Shown: piece by piece, positions 8,913 to 18,400 of the stretch
Layout of the letters: each line of letters begins with the position of its first letter
Numbering within the stretch: the first letter of the stretch is position 1
Source of the DNA: Massilia violaceinigra
GTDB taxonomy: Bacteria; Pseudomonadota; Gammaproteobacteria; Burkholderiales; Burkholderiaceae_D
DNA: 64,000 bases
Assembly: GCF_002752675.1 (NCBI RefSeq)
Contig: NZ_CP024608.1
Location: 2,728,001 to 2,792,000 of the forward strand
Direction of reading: 5' to 3'
Notes under the pieces: model-generated
The model's input: only the letters and a program-made list of their open reading frames with translations
Databases searched by the model: none
Told to the model about the DNA's origin: nothing
Made by a program: the position numbers and the translations under genes

Positions 8913-11051
8913 TTATGGATAGAAGATGGCGATGCGGTAGCCGGACGCCTTGATCTGTTTTACTTCAAAAGTCAGTTTGACGGCTTGTTCGGAACGCGCC
9001 GCGAAGCCTTTGGCCGGGATCGTGCCCTTGGGCAGGTATTCGGACGGCACTACCACGCGCCGCAGCAGGGTCTTGTCGTTGCCATCGGTCAGCGCCAGTT
9101 CGATGTTCGGCCAGGCCTGGGTCAGGTCGCTCTGGTTGCGCAGCAGGGTCGACAGCGTGAAGGCGTTGGCGCCGAGCGATTGCAGCTCGCCCGTTTCGAT
9201 GCTCAGGCTGTCGATCTGGGCCGGCAGTTCGAGTTTGCAGCCAAGCGTGGCGCAGGCCGAGGCTAGCACGGGCTTGATGACAGGGAACTTGGCCACCAGG
9301 ATGTTGCGGAAGGTGGTGACGCCCTGGCCCACCAGCAGGATGGCCAGCAAGACCGACCCGAGCAGCATCGCGATGCGGCGCGAGCCTTGTTTTTCTTCCA
9401 GTTCGCGGCTGCGGCGCAGGAAATCGGGCTCGTCGTGCTCCGGCTCGGCGGCAACCGGCGCGGGAGGCGGTGGCGGGGGCGCGACCGGCGTCTTGGCCGG
9501 TTTCTTCGCCGCCTTCTTTGCCGGCTTTTGCGCCGGATTATCGCCCGATGACTGGCGCAGCAGCGGCAGCGGGGCATGCTCCAGGTCGCGCACGAGCGGT
9601 TCGGTGTTTGGGTTCAGCAATGCATCGCTGTGCGCCTGGTCGTCGTGTGGGGTGGTTTCTTCGGCGTAGGAAAGCACCAGCACGGTGTGCCCCGGCTCGT
9701 CATACGCGTGCTCGACCACCTGCGGCTCGAACCTGGCTGGCTTGGCAACGCGTGGTTCGACGTGGACCGGTTCGTCGAAGGCCGGCTCAACGTGCGGTGG
9801 CTGGAATTGGGCTGGCTCAGGCGCGGCTGGTTCAGCGTGGATCGGCTCGTCGAACGCAGGCTCGACCAGTGGCGGCAGGAACTGGGCCGGCTCGGCGACT
9901 TCGGGTTCGGCATGAACCGGCTCGTCGAACGCAGGCTCGACCAGCGGCGGCAGGAACTGGGCTGGCTCGGCGACTTCGGGTTCGGCATGAACTGGCTCGT
10001 CGAACGCGGGTTCGATCGGTGGCAGTTCGAACTGGGCCGGCTCGATGCGCACTGGCTCGACAAACGCGGACGCGACCGGCGCCGGTTCAACCGGTGCAGG
10101 CGCGATAAACACCGGCTCCGCTGTATGCGGCTCGGCCACGATGGGCGCTGGCGGCGCTTCGGCCGGGGCAGCTTCCGCGAAAACTGGTTCGGCAAGGCGC
10201 GGCTCCGCGAACGTCGGCTCGGCAAAGTGCGGCTCCGCGAACAAGGGCTCGACAAACGTCGGCTCCTTGCGCTCCGGCTCGAACAATACCGGCTCGATGC
10301 GTGCGTTCGGATCGCGTACCGGGGCAGACGGATAGGTCAGATCGAGCACCGACTCGTCGAAGCTCAGCTCGCCAAATTCCGGCTCGGACAGGTCTTCGGG
10401 TGGCGCAATCGCAACGATTTCTTCATCGATCGGCATGTCAACCGGAAATGGCGCGGGGCTTGACGCCGGCTGCGATGCATCGGGCGCGCCGATATCGATC
10501 GTCGGCCACGGCGTCTTGGCCTTGCCGCGCCAGGCTGCGGGCTGCGGTTCCGGCTCGACGTAAGGCGCCGCGTAAGGCTCGTCATACATGTCCTCGGGCT
10601 CGACAAAGGTCGCGATCGAGAGCGGGATGAAGGGTTTCGGGCGCGGTGGCGGCGCTGGTTCCGGTTCCGGTTCCGGTTCCGGCTCGGGTATGGGTTCCGG
10701 CTCCGGTTCCACGACAGGCTCCGGTTCCGGCACCTGCACCAGCTCAGGTTCAGGAACAGGCTCCGCCACCGGTTGCGGCCTGAGCCACACCGGAACGAAG
10801 GACGTATCCATTTGCAGCGTGGACACGGTATTGCCGGGATCCACCAACGCACTCACCGCCGGGGCGGCAGGCGGTTCGGCAACAGGGGAGGGCATCGCTG
10901 GCGGCAGCGCGTCGAGTTCGACCAGTGCCGCGTTGCCATCAAAAATTTCATTGCAGGCGCCGCAGCGCACTATGCCCCCACGTAACTTCAGCTGGTCGGA
11001 AGCGACCCGGAAAGTCGTGCTGCAATGGGGGCATCGAGTGGCGAGCGCCAT
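8913..11051 (-). CDS. Zinc-ribbon DUF3426 membrane protein with Pro/Glu repeat region
   Basis: 712-residue protein. It has an N-terminal MJ0042-type zinc ribbon (RCPHC...VRCGAC, about residues 6-35), then a roughly 450-residue linker rich in Glu, Pro and Ala, then a Pro-rich stretch. One transmembrane helix follows (MLLGSVLLAILLVGQGV, about residue 560) and the C-terminus is a DUF3426 domain. I choose the ATG at 11051 because the ribbon follows at once and it lies four bases after the prmA stop; an upstream start at 11093 would overlap prmA. Function is unknown; the architecture suggests a membrane-anchored protein with a cytoplasmic metal site and periplasmic domain. The linker contains 75-base tandem repeats and a six-base microsatellite. 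Confidence 0.85.
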   Translation of the reverse strand: MALATRCPHCSTTFRVASDQLKLRGGIVRCGACNEIFDGNAALVELDALPPAMPSPVAEPPAAPAVSALVDPGNTVSTLQMDTSFVPVWLRPQPVAEPVPEPELVQVPEPEPVVEPEPEPIPEPEPEPEPEPAPPPRPKPFIPLSIATFVEPEDMYDEPYAAPYVEPEPQPAAWRGKAKTPWPTIDIGAPDASQPASSPAPFPVDMPIDEEIVAIAPPEDLSEPEFGELSFDESVLDLTYPSAPVRDPNARIEPVLFEPERKEPTFVEPLFAEPHFAEPTFAEPRLAEPVFAEAAPAEAPPAPIVAEPHTAEPVFIAPAPVEPAPVASAFVEPVRIEPAQFELPPIEPAFDEPVHAEPEVAEPAQFLPPLVEPAFDEPVHAEPEVAEPAQFLPPLVEPAFDEPIHAEPAAPEPAQFQPPHVEPAFDEPVHVEPRVAKPARFEPQVVEHAYDEPGHTVLVLSYAEETTPHDDQAHSDALLNPNTEPLVRDLEHAPLPLLRQSSGDNPAQKPAKKAAKKPAKTPVAPPPPPPAPVAAEPEHDEPDFLRRSRELEEKQGSRRIAMLLGSVLLAILLVGQGVTTFRNILVAKFPVIKPVLASACATLGCKLELPAQIDSLSIETGELQSLGANAFTLSTLLRNQSDLTQAWPNIELALTDGNDKTLLRRVVVPSEYLPKGTIPAKGFAARSEQAVKLTFEVKQIKASGYRIAIFYP
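9846..10020. repeat. 75-base tandem repeat inside the DUF3426 gene
   Basis: Units start at 9846, 9921 and (partial) 9996 with a period of exactly 75 bases (25 codons). The first two are almost identical. A more diverged unit precedes from about 9771. They encode a Pro/Glu/Ala unit built around EPAFDEPVHAEP. Confidence 0.9.
10657..10758. repeat. Six-base microsatellite coding for Glu-Pro
   Basis: Four perfect GGTTCC units at 10657-10680 are followed by degenerate GGCTCC/GGTTCC units to about 10758. On the coding strand this reads Glu-Pro repeated. Gain or loss of units would stay in frame. Confidence 0.85.
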
Positions 11052-11055
11052 GCCT

Positions 11056-12003
11056 TTATTGACCGCGAGGGGTAGGTGGAACGTTGCTGCCAAGCTGGCC
11101 GTGCAGTGCTACCCAGCCATCTTGCTCCGCCCACACGCCGAGCGTGATGAACGGCGCATACGCTTCGGCCACTTCTTCAGCCTGGCGCGCGAGCACGCCC
11201 GACAACACCAGCGAACCACCCGGGGCGACCCGGCCGGCCAGCATCGGCGCCATCAGTTTCAATGGGCTCGACAGGATGTTGGCCACGACCGTGTTGAACT
11301 TGCCGGTGGCGTGATGCGGCTTGGCCGAGGTGGCGAAGCTGTCTGGCAGGTAATAGTCGATCTCGCACTGGTTGCGGTTGGCGTTGTCGCGCGCCGATTC
11401 GATCGCTTGCGGATCGATATCGACACCGGCTACGTCGCCCGCGCCCATTTTCTTGGCCACCATGGCCAGGATGCCGGAGCCGCAACCGTAGTCGAGCACG
11501 GTCTTGCCGGGGGCGGGATGCGCCTCCAGCCATTCCATGCACAAACGCGTGGTCGGGTGGCTGCCGGTACCGAACGCCAGGCCCGGGTCGAGTTCGAGAA
11601 TCAGGGCGTCCGGATCCGGCGCTTCGTGCCAGCTCGGAACGACCCAGATGTTCTTGCCAATATGAATAGGCGCGAACTGCGACTGGGTCAAACGTACCCA
11701 GTCTTCGTCGGCCACGGCGCGCGTGGTGTACGCCGGCGTGGTTTCGATGCCAATCGCCGCAGCCGCTTCGGCCACGATGGCGGCCTGGTCCGCGTCGACG
11801 TCGGTCAGGGCCACCACGCGGCTGTGTTCCCACGCCGCTTCGGTCGGTTCCATGCCAGGTTCGCCGAACAGCGGCTTTTCCTGGTCGGTGCCTTCGTCGG
11901 CGTCTTCCACCGACACCGACAGGGCCCCGGCTTCCATCAGCGCATCGGACAGCGCTTCTGCGTGTTCACGTGCAATTTCAATGACAACTTCTGTCCAGCT
12001 CAT
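11056..12003 (-). CDS. prmA: Ribosomal protein L11 methyltransferase
   Basis: 315-residue SAM-dependent methyltransferase that trimethylates ribosomal protein L11. The N-terminal substrate-recognition domain starts [22 protein letters not shown]. The methyltransferase core has [19 protein letters not shown] (about residues 143-161), the SAM-binding [11 protein letters not shown] (about 173-183) and the NILSSPL catalytic-loop motif (about 240). Its ATG overlaps the accC stop by four bases (ATGA), so it is coupled to accC, a conserved arrangement in betaproteobacteria. Confidence 0.95.
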   Translation of the reverse strand: MSWTEVVIEIAREHAEALSDALMEAGALSVSVEDADEGTDQEKPLFGEPGMEPTEAAWEHSRVVALTDVDADQAAIVAEAAAAIGIETTPAYTTRAVADEDWVRLTQSQFAPIHIGKNIWVVPSWHEAPDPDALILELDPGLAFGTGSHPTTRLCMEWLEAHPAPGKTVLDYGCGSGILAMVAKKMGAGDVAGVDIDPQAIESARDNANRNQCEIDYYLPDSFATSAKPHHATGKFNTVVANILSSPLKLMAPMLAGRVAPGGSLVLSGVLARQAEEVAEAYAPFITLGVWAEQDGWVALHGQLGSNVPPTPRGQ

Positions 12004-13400
12004 GCGTCTGCCTTCGTTTCCGATTTGTTAGGGCTGGTCGGGCCTTTCGGCAGGTCCGGCTTGTCGGCCAGTTTCTGCTCGAGATAATGAATGTTGGTGC
12101 CGCCTTCGATAAAGCGCGCATCGATCATCAGTTCGCGATGCAGCGGAATATTCGTCAGGATACCCTCAACCACCATTTCCGACAGCGCGATTTGCATGCG
12201 GCGGATGGCTTGCTCGCGCGTGGCGCCGTAGGCGATGACCTTGCCGATCATCGAATCGTAATGCGGCGGCACATAATAACCGGCGTAGGCATGCGAATCG
12301 ACGCGGATGCCAGGGCCGCCCGGCGCGTGCCAGGAGACGATGCGTCCCGGCGACGGGGTGAACTTGAATGGATCTTCGGCATTGATGCGGCACTCGACGG
12401 CGTGGCCCGACAGCATGATGTCGCGCTGGCGGAAACGCAGTTTTTCGCCGCAGGCGATGCGGATCTGTTCTTGCACGATGTCGATGCCGGTAATCATTTC
12501 GGTGACCGGGTGCTCGACCTGCACGCGCGTGTTCATCTCGATGAAGTAGAACTCGTTGTTCTCGTACAGGAACTCGAAGGTGCCCGCGCCGCGGTAGCCG
12601 ATCTTGCGGCACGCTTCGGCGCAGCGGTCGCCGATTTTCTCGATGAGCTTGCGCGGAATGCCCGGCGCCGGCGCTTCTTCGATCACTTTCTGGTGGCGGC
12701 GCTGCATGGAGCAGTCGCGCTCGCCCAGCCAGACGGCGTTTTTGTGTTCGTCGGCGAGGATCTGGATTTCCACGTGGCGCGGATTTTCCAGATACTTCTC
12801 CATATACACTTCCGGATTGCCGAAGGCGGTACCGGCTTCGGTCTTGGTCATCGCCACGGCGTTGAGCAAGGCCGCTTCGGTGTGGACCACGCGCATGCCG
12901 CGTCCGCCGCCACCGCCGGCTGCCTTGATGATCACCGGATAGCCCACGCGGCGCGCGGTCTGGATGATTTCTTTCGGGTCGTCCGGCAAGGCGCCGTCCG
13001 AACCTGGCACGCACGGCACGCCGGCGCGGATCATGGCTTGCTTGGCCGAGACCTTGTCGCCCATCAGGCGGATCGAGTCGGAACGCGGACCAATGAAGAC
13101 GAAGCCGGATTTTTCCACGCGTTCGGCGAAGTCGGCGTTTTCGGACAGAAAGCCGTAGCCGGGGTGAATCGCTTCGGCATCCGTGACTTCGGCCGCGCTG
13201 ATGATCGCCGGCATGTTCAGGTAGCTCAGGGACGATGGCGCCGGTCCGATACACACCGATTCATCGGCCAACTTCACGTACTTGGCGTCTTTGTCGGCTT
13301 CGGAATGGACCACCACGGTCTTGATGCCCATCTCGCGGCAGGCGCGCTGGATACGTAGCGCGATCTCTCCACGATTGGCAATGAGAATTTTTTCGAACAT
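12000..13400 (-). CDS. accC: Acetyl-CoA carboxylase, biotin carboxylase subunit
   Basis: 466-residue ATP-grasp enzyme that carboxylates biotin on AccB in the first committed step of fatty-acid synthesis. It opens with [16 protein letters not shown]. It has the ATP-binding glycine-rich loop [14 protein letters not shown] (about residues 159-172), [18 protein letters not shown] (about 232) and the catalytic [16 protein letters not shown] (about 287-302). It is slightly longer than the E. coli enzyme because of a polar C-terminal tail. The start lies nine bases after the accB stop. Confidence 0.97.
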   Translation of the reverse strand: MFEKILIANRGEIALRIQRACREMGIKTVVVHSEADKDAKYVKLADESVCIGPAPSSLSYLNMPAIISAAEVTDAEAIHPGYGFLSENADFAERVEKSGFVFIGPRSDSIRLMGDKVSAKQAMIRAGVPCVPGSDGALPDDPKEIIQTARRVGYPVIIKAAGGGGGRGMRVVHTEAALLNAVAMTKTEAGTAFGNPEVYMEKYLENPRHVEIQILADEHKNAVWLGERDCSMQRRHQKVIEEAPAPGIPRKLIEKIGDRCAEACRKIGYRGAGTFEFLYENNEFYFIEMNTRVQVEHPVTEMITGIDIVQEQIRIACGEKLRFRQRDIMLSGHAVECRINAEDPFKFTPSPGRIVSWHAPGGPGIRVDSHAYAGYYVPPHYDSMIGKVIAYGATREQAIRRMQIALSEMVVEGILTNIPLHRELMIDARFIEGGTNIHYLEQKLADKPDLPKGPTSPNKSETKADA

Positions 13401-13409
13401 AGTGGTCGG

Positions 13410-13874
13410 TCAGCCAATCACAAACAGCGGTTGGCCGAACTCGACAGGCTGACCGTTTTCGACCAGGATCTTGGTCACGACACCGGACACGTCCGAGTCG
13501 ATTTCATTGAGCAGCTTCATCGCTTCGATGATGCACAGGGTCTCGCCTTCCTTGATCGAGGAGCCGACTTCGACATAGGCCGGGGAGCCCGGAGCCGACG
13601 AACGGTAGAAGGTACCGACCATCGGCGACTTGACGATGTGGCCGGTCGGCTCGGCCGGCACGGCCACGGGGGCGGCGACCGGAGCCGGTGCCGGGGCGTG
13701 GGCGCCGGCGTAGTGCTGCTGCATGCCTTGCGGCTGCATCATGACCATTTGATTCTGCGGGATTGCGGATGACTTGACGATGCGGACCTTGCTCTCGCCT
13801 TCGGTTACTTCGAGTTCAGCGATGTCCGATTCAGCGACGAGATCGATCAAGGTCTTGAGTTTTCGTAAATCCAT
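13410..13874 (-). CDS. accB: Biotin carboxyl carrier protein of acetyl-CoA carboxylase
   Basis: 154-residue carrier. The N-terminal helical region ([16 protein letters not shown]) is followed by an Ala/Pro linker (about residues 57-76). The biotinyl domain has the acceptor Lys120 in the invariant [15 protein letters not shown] lies seven bases upstream of the ATG. It is followed directly by accC, as in most bacteria, and preceded after 93 bases by aroQ. Confidence 0.97.
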   Translation of the reverse strand: MDLRKLKTLIDLVAESDIAELEVTEGESKVRIVKSSAIPQNQMVMMQPQGMQQHYAGAHAPAPAPVAAPVAVPAEPTGHIVKSPMVGTFYRSSAPGSPAYVEVGSSIKEGETLCIIEAMKLLNEIDSDVSGVVTKILVENGQPVEFGQPLFVIG

Positions 13875-13967
13875 GTGAAACCCCTTGGAATTTATTGTGT
13901 TTTAAGAGTATGCGGCGTGCTCATGATATAAGCATAACCGCGCATAATGCTTGAAGATGCCAGTAGA

Positions 13968-14405
13968 TTAACGCTTTTTAAGCGCAAAGTCGATGGCAAA
14001 GCGATATCCATCAATGCCGAGCCCGCAAATGGTGCCCTGCGCAATGGCGGACAGGAAAGAATGATGGCGAAACGCTTCGCGCTGATGGATATTCGAGATG
14101 TGGACTTCCACGAACGGGATGGCAACGCCGGCCAAGGCATCGCGCAAGGCCACGCTGGTGTGCGTCAGCCCGCCCGGATTGATGACAATGGCGTCCACGC
14201 CGTCCAGTCGGGCGGCATGGATGGCATCGATCAGTGCCCCTTCATGATTGCTCTGAAAGCAAGATAGCGTGGCACCCGCCGCGGCAGCCTGGGCTGTCGC
14301 AGCGTTCTCGATGTCGGCTAATGTTGCCTTGCCGTACACCTCAGGCTCCCGTGTCCCCAGCAGATTCAGGTTGGGGCCGTTGAGCAGAAGGAGCTTTTTT
14401 GCCAT
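13968..14405 (-). CDS. aroQ: 3-dehydroquinate dehydratase, type II
   Basis: 145-residue dodecameric enzyme of the shikimate pathway converting 3-dehydroquinate to 3-dehydroshikimate. It has the signature [21 protein letters not shown] (about residues 5-25, with the catalytic Tyr in VYG), [11 protein letters not shown] (about 53-63), [17 protein letters not shown] (about 75-91) and [18 protein letters not shown] (about 98-115, with the catalytic His). It sits upstream of accB in the same direction, an arrangement common in proteobacteria. Confidence 0.96.
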   Translation of the reverse strand: MAKKLLLLNGPNLNLLGTREPEVYGKATLADIENAATAQAAAAGATLSCFQSNHEGALIDAIHAARLDGVDAIVINPGGLTHTSVALRDALAGVAIPFVEVHISNIHQREAFRHHSFLSAIAQGTICGLGIDGYRFAIDFALKKR

Positions 14406-14543
14406 GGTTGAAGGTACGTTATTACACGAAAGTCCCGCATTTTGCCGCCAACTGCGGGCATTGGCAAGCGAAAAAAATTGCTTGAAATTACTTATTGGTG
14501 CATTCCGTACCGTAAAGCACGGTTACACAGCGGGTTTTGCCTC

Positions 14544-15113
14544 TCAAGACTTGAGCGCGGCCAGGTCGGCCTTGAGCTCGTCGAACTTGATACGCCCCAG
14601 ATAAGTTTTCTTGACCAGGCCGTCAGCCCCGATCAGCACGGTGTACGGCAGGCCGCCGGCGCTGTTGCCGAACTTGCGCGACAGATCGGTTCCGCTGATG
14701 CCGGCCACGTAGATGGGATAGGTGATCTTGAATTTGGTGGCAAATTCGGCGATGTTGGTGGGCGAATCGATGCCGATGCCGATCACATTGATGTTTTTCG
14801 CGCTGTGCTCGCGCGCCACGTCGGCCAGTTCCGGCATCTCTTCCACGCACGGCGGGCACCACGGCGCCCAGAAATTGACCACCAGCGGCTTGCCCTTCCA
14901 CTGCGCCAGAGACTGGGCCTTGCCGGCCGGGTCGTTCATCGTTTCGGCAAACAGCGACTCGACCGGCGTGCCGGCAGCGCCGGCAGCGGGGCCGGTGGCC
15001 GGCGTGGTCGACGCCACCGCTGGTTCCTGCTTATGGCGCACGCCGACATACGCGCCCAGCGCGCCGGCCAGCACGGCAATGCCGGCAAAAGTGAAAAGGG
15101 TCTGCTTGTTCAT
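14544..15113 (-). CDS. TlpA-family thiol-disulfide oxidoreductase
   Basis: 189-residue protein with an N-terminal hydrophobic signal or anchor (LFTFAGIAVLAGALGAYVGV, about residues 6-25). An Ala/Pro/Thr linker follows, then a thioredoxin fold with active site W-C-P-P-C at residues 85-89 and the cis-Pro segment GGLPYTV. It probably acts in the periplasm as a membrane-anchored reductant, for example in cytochrome c maturation or protection of thiols. Its start overlaps the upstream hypothetical gene's stop (ATGA). Confidence 0.88.
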   Translation of the reverse strand: MNKQTLFTFAGIAVLAGALGAYVGVRHKQEPAVASTTPATGPAAGAAGTPVESLFAETMNDPAGKAQSLAQWKGKPLVVNFWAPWCPPCVEEMPELADVAREHSAKNINVIGIGIDSPTNIAEFATKFKITYPIYVAGISGTDLSRKFGNSAGGLPYTVLIGADGLVKKTYLGRIKFDELKADLAALKS

Positions 15114-15739
15114 GTCGGGTCCTGGGGTGAAATCGGGGGTGTCATCATGCTGCGCACGGTGGCGGCGTCGGCGCGCTGCGGGCGGCCGTCGGCGCGTGGC
15201 TTGAGGGCGCCGCGCAAGTCGTGCTTTTCATACAGTTCGGCGTGCACGCCTTCGCCATGCCACAAAAAGCTCACCGTCTCGACCGGGTCGTAACGCGCGC
15301 CCTTGAAGTGGGGCGTTTCGGAAATATCAATGGTGACGTTGCGGTTCAGCAGATAAATCTGCACTTCCTTGGCGCTGTCGGCGAACAGTTGCAGCTCGAT
15401 GTCGTCGTGCTCGCCGGCGGTGCCGTTCAGTACCGCGCCGGTCAGGTAGGGCGAAAATTCGGCCAGCGCATCCATCACTTGCAGGGCGGCCTGGCGCAGC
15501 GCGAGCAGGCGCGCCGGCTGCGTGTCGGCCAGGAACAGGGCTTGGTAATCGCGCACGGCGTCTTCGATCTGCGCGTTGTCAGGGAGCAGGTTAGCGGCGT
15601 CGGCGCGCTCGCCGAGCACCTGCAGCGCGGCCTTGCGCTTGGCGCTGGCGTAGTCGGCGCCGTCCTGGGCAATCATGCGCGCGGCGACGGCGGCGATTTC
15701 CGCGCGCAGCAGGGAGAGATCGTCAATCGGGGTAGGCAT
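15110..15739 (-). CDS. Hypothetical protein, nucleotidyltransferase-like
   Basis: About 209 residues from the ATG at 15739; a frame open to 15802 would run into the likely mpl promoter, so the shorter start (MPTPIDDLSLLRAE) is preferred. The N-terminal half is helical. The centre, YLTGAVLNGTAGEHDDIELQLF (about residues 96-117), resembles the G-S/T-x-x-x-G-T...D-x-D/E pattern of nucleotidyltransferase-fold proteins. The rest does not match a family I can name. It is divergent from mpl and coupled to tlpA. Function unassigned. Confidence 0.7.
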   Translation of the reverse strand: MPTPIDDLSLLRAEIAAVAARMIAQDGADYASAKRKAALQVLGERADAANLLPDNAQIEDAVRDYQALFLADTQPARLLALRQAALQVMDALAEFSPYLTGAVLNGTAGEHDDIELQLFADSAKEVQIYLLNRNVTIDISETPHFKGARYDPVETVSFLWHGEGVHAELYEKHDLRGALKPRADGRPQRADAATVRSMMTPPISPQDPT

Positions 15740-15825
15740 CATGAGCGAGATAATACTCTGGAACGGTAAATGCCATCGGGTCGGGTAAAATCGCGTATTC
15801 ATTCATTTGGCCACACCCCGACATC

Positions 15826-17205
15826 ATGCATATTCACATCCTCGGCATTTGCGGCACCTTCATGGGGGGCCTCGCGGTCCTGGCGAAAGAGGCCGGCCAC
15901 AAGGTTACCGGCTGCGACGCCAATGTCTACCCGCCGATGAGCACCCAGCTCGAAGCCCAGGGCATCGAACTGATCCAGGGCTTCAGCCCGGAGCAGACCC
16001 AGCTCAATCCCGATCTGTATGTGATCGGCAATGTGGTGGCGCGCGGCAATCCGCTGGTCGAGGAAATCCTGAACCGCAGCCTGCCGTACATGTCCGGTCC
16101 CCAGTGGATCGGCGAACACATCCTGCACGATAAATGGGTGCTGGCCGTGGCCGGCACGCACGGCAAGACCACCACCTCGGCCATGCTGGCCTGGATCCTG
16201 GAAGATGCAGGCTATGCGCCGGGCTTCCTGATCGGCGGCGTGCCGATGAACTTCGGCATTTCGGCGCGCCTGTCGGGTGCCGAGCCATCGATCTTCTTCG
16301 TGATCGAAGCGGACGAATACGACACGGCCTTTTTCGACAAGCGCAGCAAGTTCGTGCATTACCACGCCAAAACGGCCGTGATGAACAACCTCGAATACGA
16401 TCATGCCGACATCTTCCCCGATATCGGGGCCATCGAAACCCAATTCCATCATTTGGTGCGCACCGTCCCCGGCGTGGGGCGCCTGATCGTGAACGGCGAC
16501 GAAGCTTCGCTCGGCCGCGTGCTCAAGCGTGGCTGCTGGAGCGAGAAGGAAATGTTCGGTGCCAGCGACGGCGGTGACTGGACCATGACGGAACACGCCG
16601 GCGGCAACTTCGACGTCGTCTTCAAGGGCGAGGTGGTGGCTACCGTCGCCTGGGGCCTGACCGGCAAGCACAACCGCCTGAACGCGCTGGCGGCGATCGC
16701 CGCGGCGCGCCACGTGGGCGTGCCGGTGGCACAGGCGGCCGAGTCGCTGGCCCGCTTCGAGAGCGTCAAGCGGCGCATGGAAGTGCGCGGCGTGGTGCGC
16801 GACATTACCGTATACGACGATTTCGCCCATCATCCGACCGCGATTGCCACCACCGTCAACGGCTTGCGCCAGAAGATCGGCAGCGGCGACAAGGCGCAGG
16901 GCCGCATCCTGGCCGTGCTGGAACCGCGCTCGAACACCATGAAGCTCGGCTCGATGAAAGATGCCTTGCCGGGCAGCCTGCGCGAAGCGGACCTGGTGTT
17001 CGGCTTCGGCAGCCAGCAGGCGCTCGGCTGGAGCCTGGCCGACGCCCTGTGTCCGCTGGGCGCGATCGCCCACAGCTTCGACCAGATCGATTTCCTGGTG
17101 AAAGCCGTGGTCGACGCGGCCCAGCCGGGCGACCATATCCTGGTCATGAGCAACGGCGGCTTCGGCGGCGTGCACCAGAAACTGCTTGAGGCGCTGGCCC
17201 GATGA
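15826..17205 (+). CDS. mpl: UDP-N-acetylmuramate:L-Ala-gamma-D-Glu-meso-DAP ligase
   Basis: 459-residue Mur-family ligase that reattaches the recycled murein tripeptide to UDP-MurNAc in peptidoglycan recycling. The N-terminus HIHILGICGTFMGGLAVLA is typical of Mpl rather than MurC. The ATP-binding P-loop GTHGKTTT lies at residues 110-117. Further motifs are EADEYDTAFFDKRSKFVHY (about 164-182), NNLEYDHAD (about 187) and DDFAHHPTAI (about 331). Its last codons overlap the next gene (ATGA). Confidence 0.96.
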   Translation: MHIHILGICGTFMGGLAVLAKEAGHKVTGCDANVYPPMSTQLEAQGIELIQGFSPEQTQLNPDLYVIGNVVARGNPLVEEILNRSLPYMSGPQWIGEHILHDKWVLAVAGTHGKTTTSAMLAWILEDAGYAPGFLIGGVPMNFGISARLSGAEPSIFFVIEADEYDTAFFDKRSKFVHYHAKTAVMNNLEYDHADIFPDIGAIETQFHHLVRTVPGVGRLIVNGDEASLGRVLKRGCWSEKEMFGASDGGDWTMTEHAGGNFDVVFKGEVVATVAWGLTGKHNRLNALAAIAAARHVGVPVAQAAESLARFESVKRRMEVRGVVRDITVYDDFAHHPTAIATTVNGLRQKIGSGDKAQGRILAVLEPRSNTMKLGSMKDALPGSLREADLVFGFGSQQALGWSLADALCPLGAIAHSFDQIDFLVKAVVDAAQPGDHILVMSNGGFGGVHQKLLEALAR

Positions 17206-17789
17206 TTCTTTACCTGCACGGTTTCCGCTCTTCGCCGCGCTCGTTCAAGGCGCGCGTGGTGGGCGAGAAGATGGCGGCACTGGGACGCGCTTCCGAGCTG
17301 ATCTGCCCGCAGCTGCCGGCCTCGCCGGAGGAAGCCATGGCGCTCGCGCTGACCCTGGTCGAACGTTACGATGCCAGCGAGCTGTCCATCATCGGATCCT
17401 CGCTGGGCGGTTACTACGCCACCTGGCTGGCCGAGCGCCTCGGCTGCCGCGCAGTGCTGCTCAATCCGGCGGTCTACCCCCTGAAAGACCTCGACAAGCA
17501 CGTCGGCGTCACGACCGAGTATCATTCCGACAAAGTTTTTGAATTCAAGCGCGAATATATCGACGAACTGGGCGAGCTCGCGGTGCCGGCCATCACCCGC
17601 CCGGAGCGTTATTTCCTGATCGCAGCCACCGGCGACGAAGTGCTCGATTACCGCGACATGACGGCCCATTACGCCGGCGCGCGCCAGCATGTGATCGATG
17701 GCAGCGACCACGCCATCGCCGAATTCGGGAACTACGTGGACGACGTCCTGGCCTTTTGCCTGGACGGCGCCGCCGGCCCGGTGCGGTGA
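17202..17789 (+). CDS. YqiA/YcfP-family alpha/beta hydrolase (esterase)
   Basis: 195-residue small hydrolase of the UPF0227/YqiA type. LYLHGFRSSPRSFKA (about residues 3-17) forms the oxyanion region. GSSLGGYYA carries the nucleophile Ser67, an acidic residue sits in ATGDEVLDY and the His in GSDHAIAEF (about residue 172). The natural substrate is unknown; E. coli YqiA hydrolyses short esters. It overlaps mpl by four bases and its own stop overlaps the GTG of ubiC. Confidence 0.85.
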   Translation: MILYLHGFRSSPRSFKARVVGEKMAALGRASELICPQLPASPEEAMALALTLVERYDASELSIIGSSLGGYYATWLAERLGCRAVLLNPAVYPLKDLDKHVGVTTEYHSDKVFEFKREYIDELGELAVPAITRPERYFLIAATGDEVLDYRDMTAHYAGARQHVIDGSDHAIAEFGNYVDDVLAFCLDGAAGPVR

Positions 17790-18385
17790 GCGGCGCCTCG
17801 CTGCGCCAGGCGTTGTGGCATCCGCATGTGAACCGTGTCAACGCGCCGGCGCCGCTGCGCGACTGGCTCACCAGCGGCGGCTCGCTCACGGCGCGCCTGA
17901 TGGCGCATGGCGAGGCATTTCGCGTGCAGCGTCTGCACCAGCGGCGCGCCCCGTGCCTGGCGGATGAAGCCGGCGCGCTGCATCTGCCGCGCGCGGTGCA
18001 GGTGCTGGAACGCGAAGTGTTGTTGCGCTGCGACGACACGCCGGTGGTGTTCGCGCACACGGTGGTGCCGCTGTCGGCCACCGCCAGCGACTGGCCGCTG
18101 TTCGGCGGCCTGGGCGAACGCTCGCTCGGCAGCACCCTGTTTTACGACCCGCAAGTCGCGCGCGGCGAACTGGAATTTGCGCGCATCCGCGCCGGTCACC
18201 CGCTGATGGAGCGCGCCCGCGCGGCCCTGGACCTGGAACTGGCGGGCGACACTGTTTTATATGCACGGCGCTGCCTGTATCGCCGCCACCGGGGCGTGTT
18301 GCTCGTGACCGAGGTGTTCTTGCCCCCGGTTGCGGCACTGGCCCGGCGCGATGTGACCCCGGCGCCAACTAACAATACCAAGTAA
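17786..18385 (+). CDS. ubiC: Chorismate lyase
   Basis: 199-residue enzyme making 4-hydroxybenzoate and pyruvate from chorismate, the first step of ubiquinone synthesis. The frame is open from 17756, but the GTG at 17786 overlapping the previous stop (GTGA) gives a natural N-terminus. Recognisable family features are WLTSGGSLTARL (about residue 25), a central REVLLRCDDTPVVFAHTVVP segment (about 76-95), LGERSLGSTLFYDP (about 112-125) and ARRCLYRRHRGVLLVTEVFLP near the C-terminus. The family is poorly conserved, but these together are characteristic. Confidence 0.88.
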   Translation: MSGASLRQALWHPHVNRVNAPAPLRDWLTSGGSLTARLMAHGEAFRVQRLHQRRAPCLADEAGALHLPRAVQVLEREVLLRCDDTPVVFAHTVVPLSATASDWPLFGGLGERSLGSTLFYDPQVARGELEFARIRAGHPLMERARAALDLELAGDTVLYARRCLYRRHRGVLLVTEVFLPPVAALARRDVTPAPTNNTK

Positions 18386-18400
18386 AGACAAAGCATTCAC

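Noticed and set aside
9771..10365. Possible CRISPR-like direct repeats
   Set aside because: Repeats are contiguous, in frame with the DUF3426 gene and lack unique spacers of constant length.
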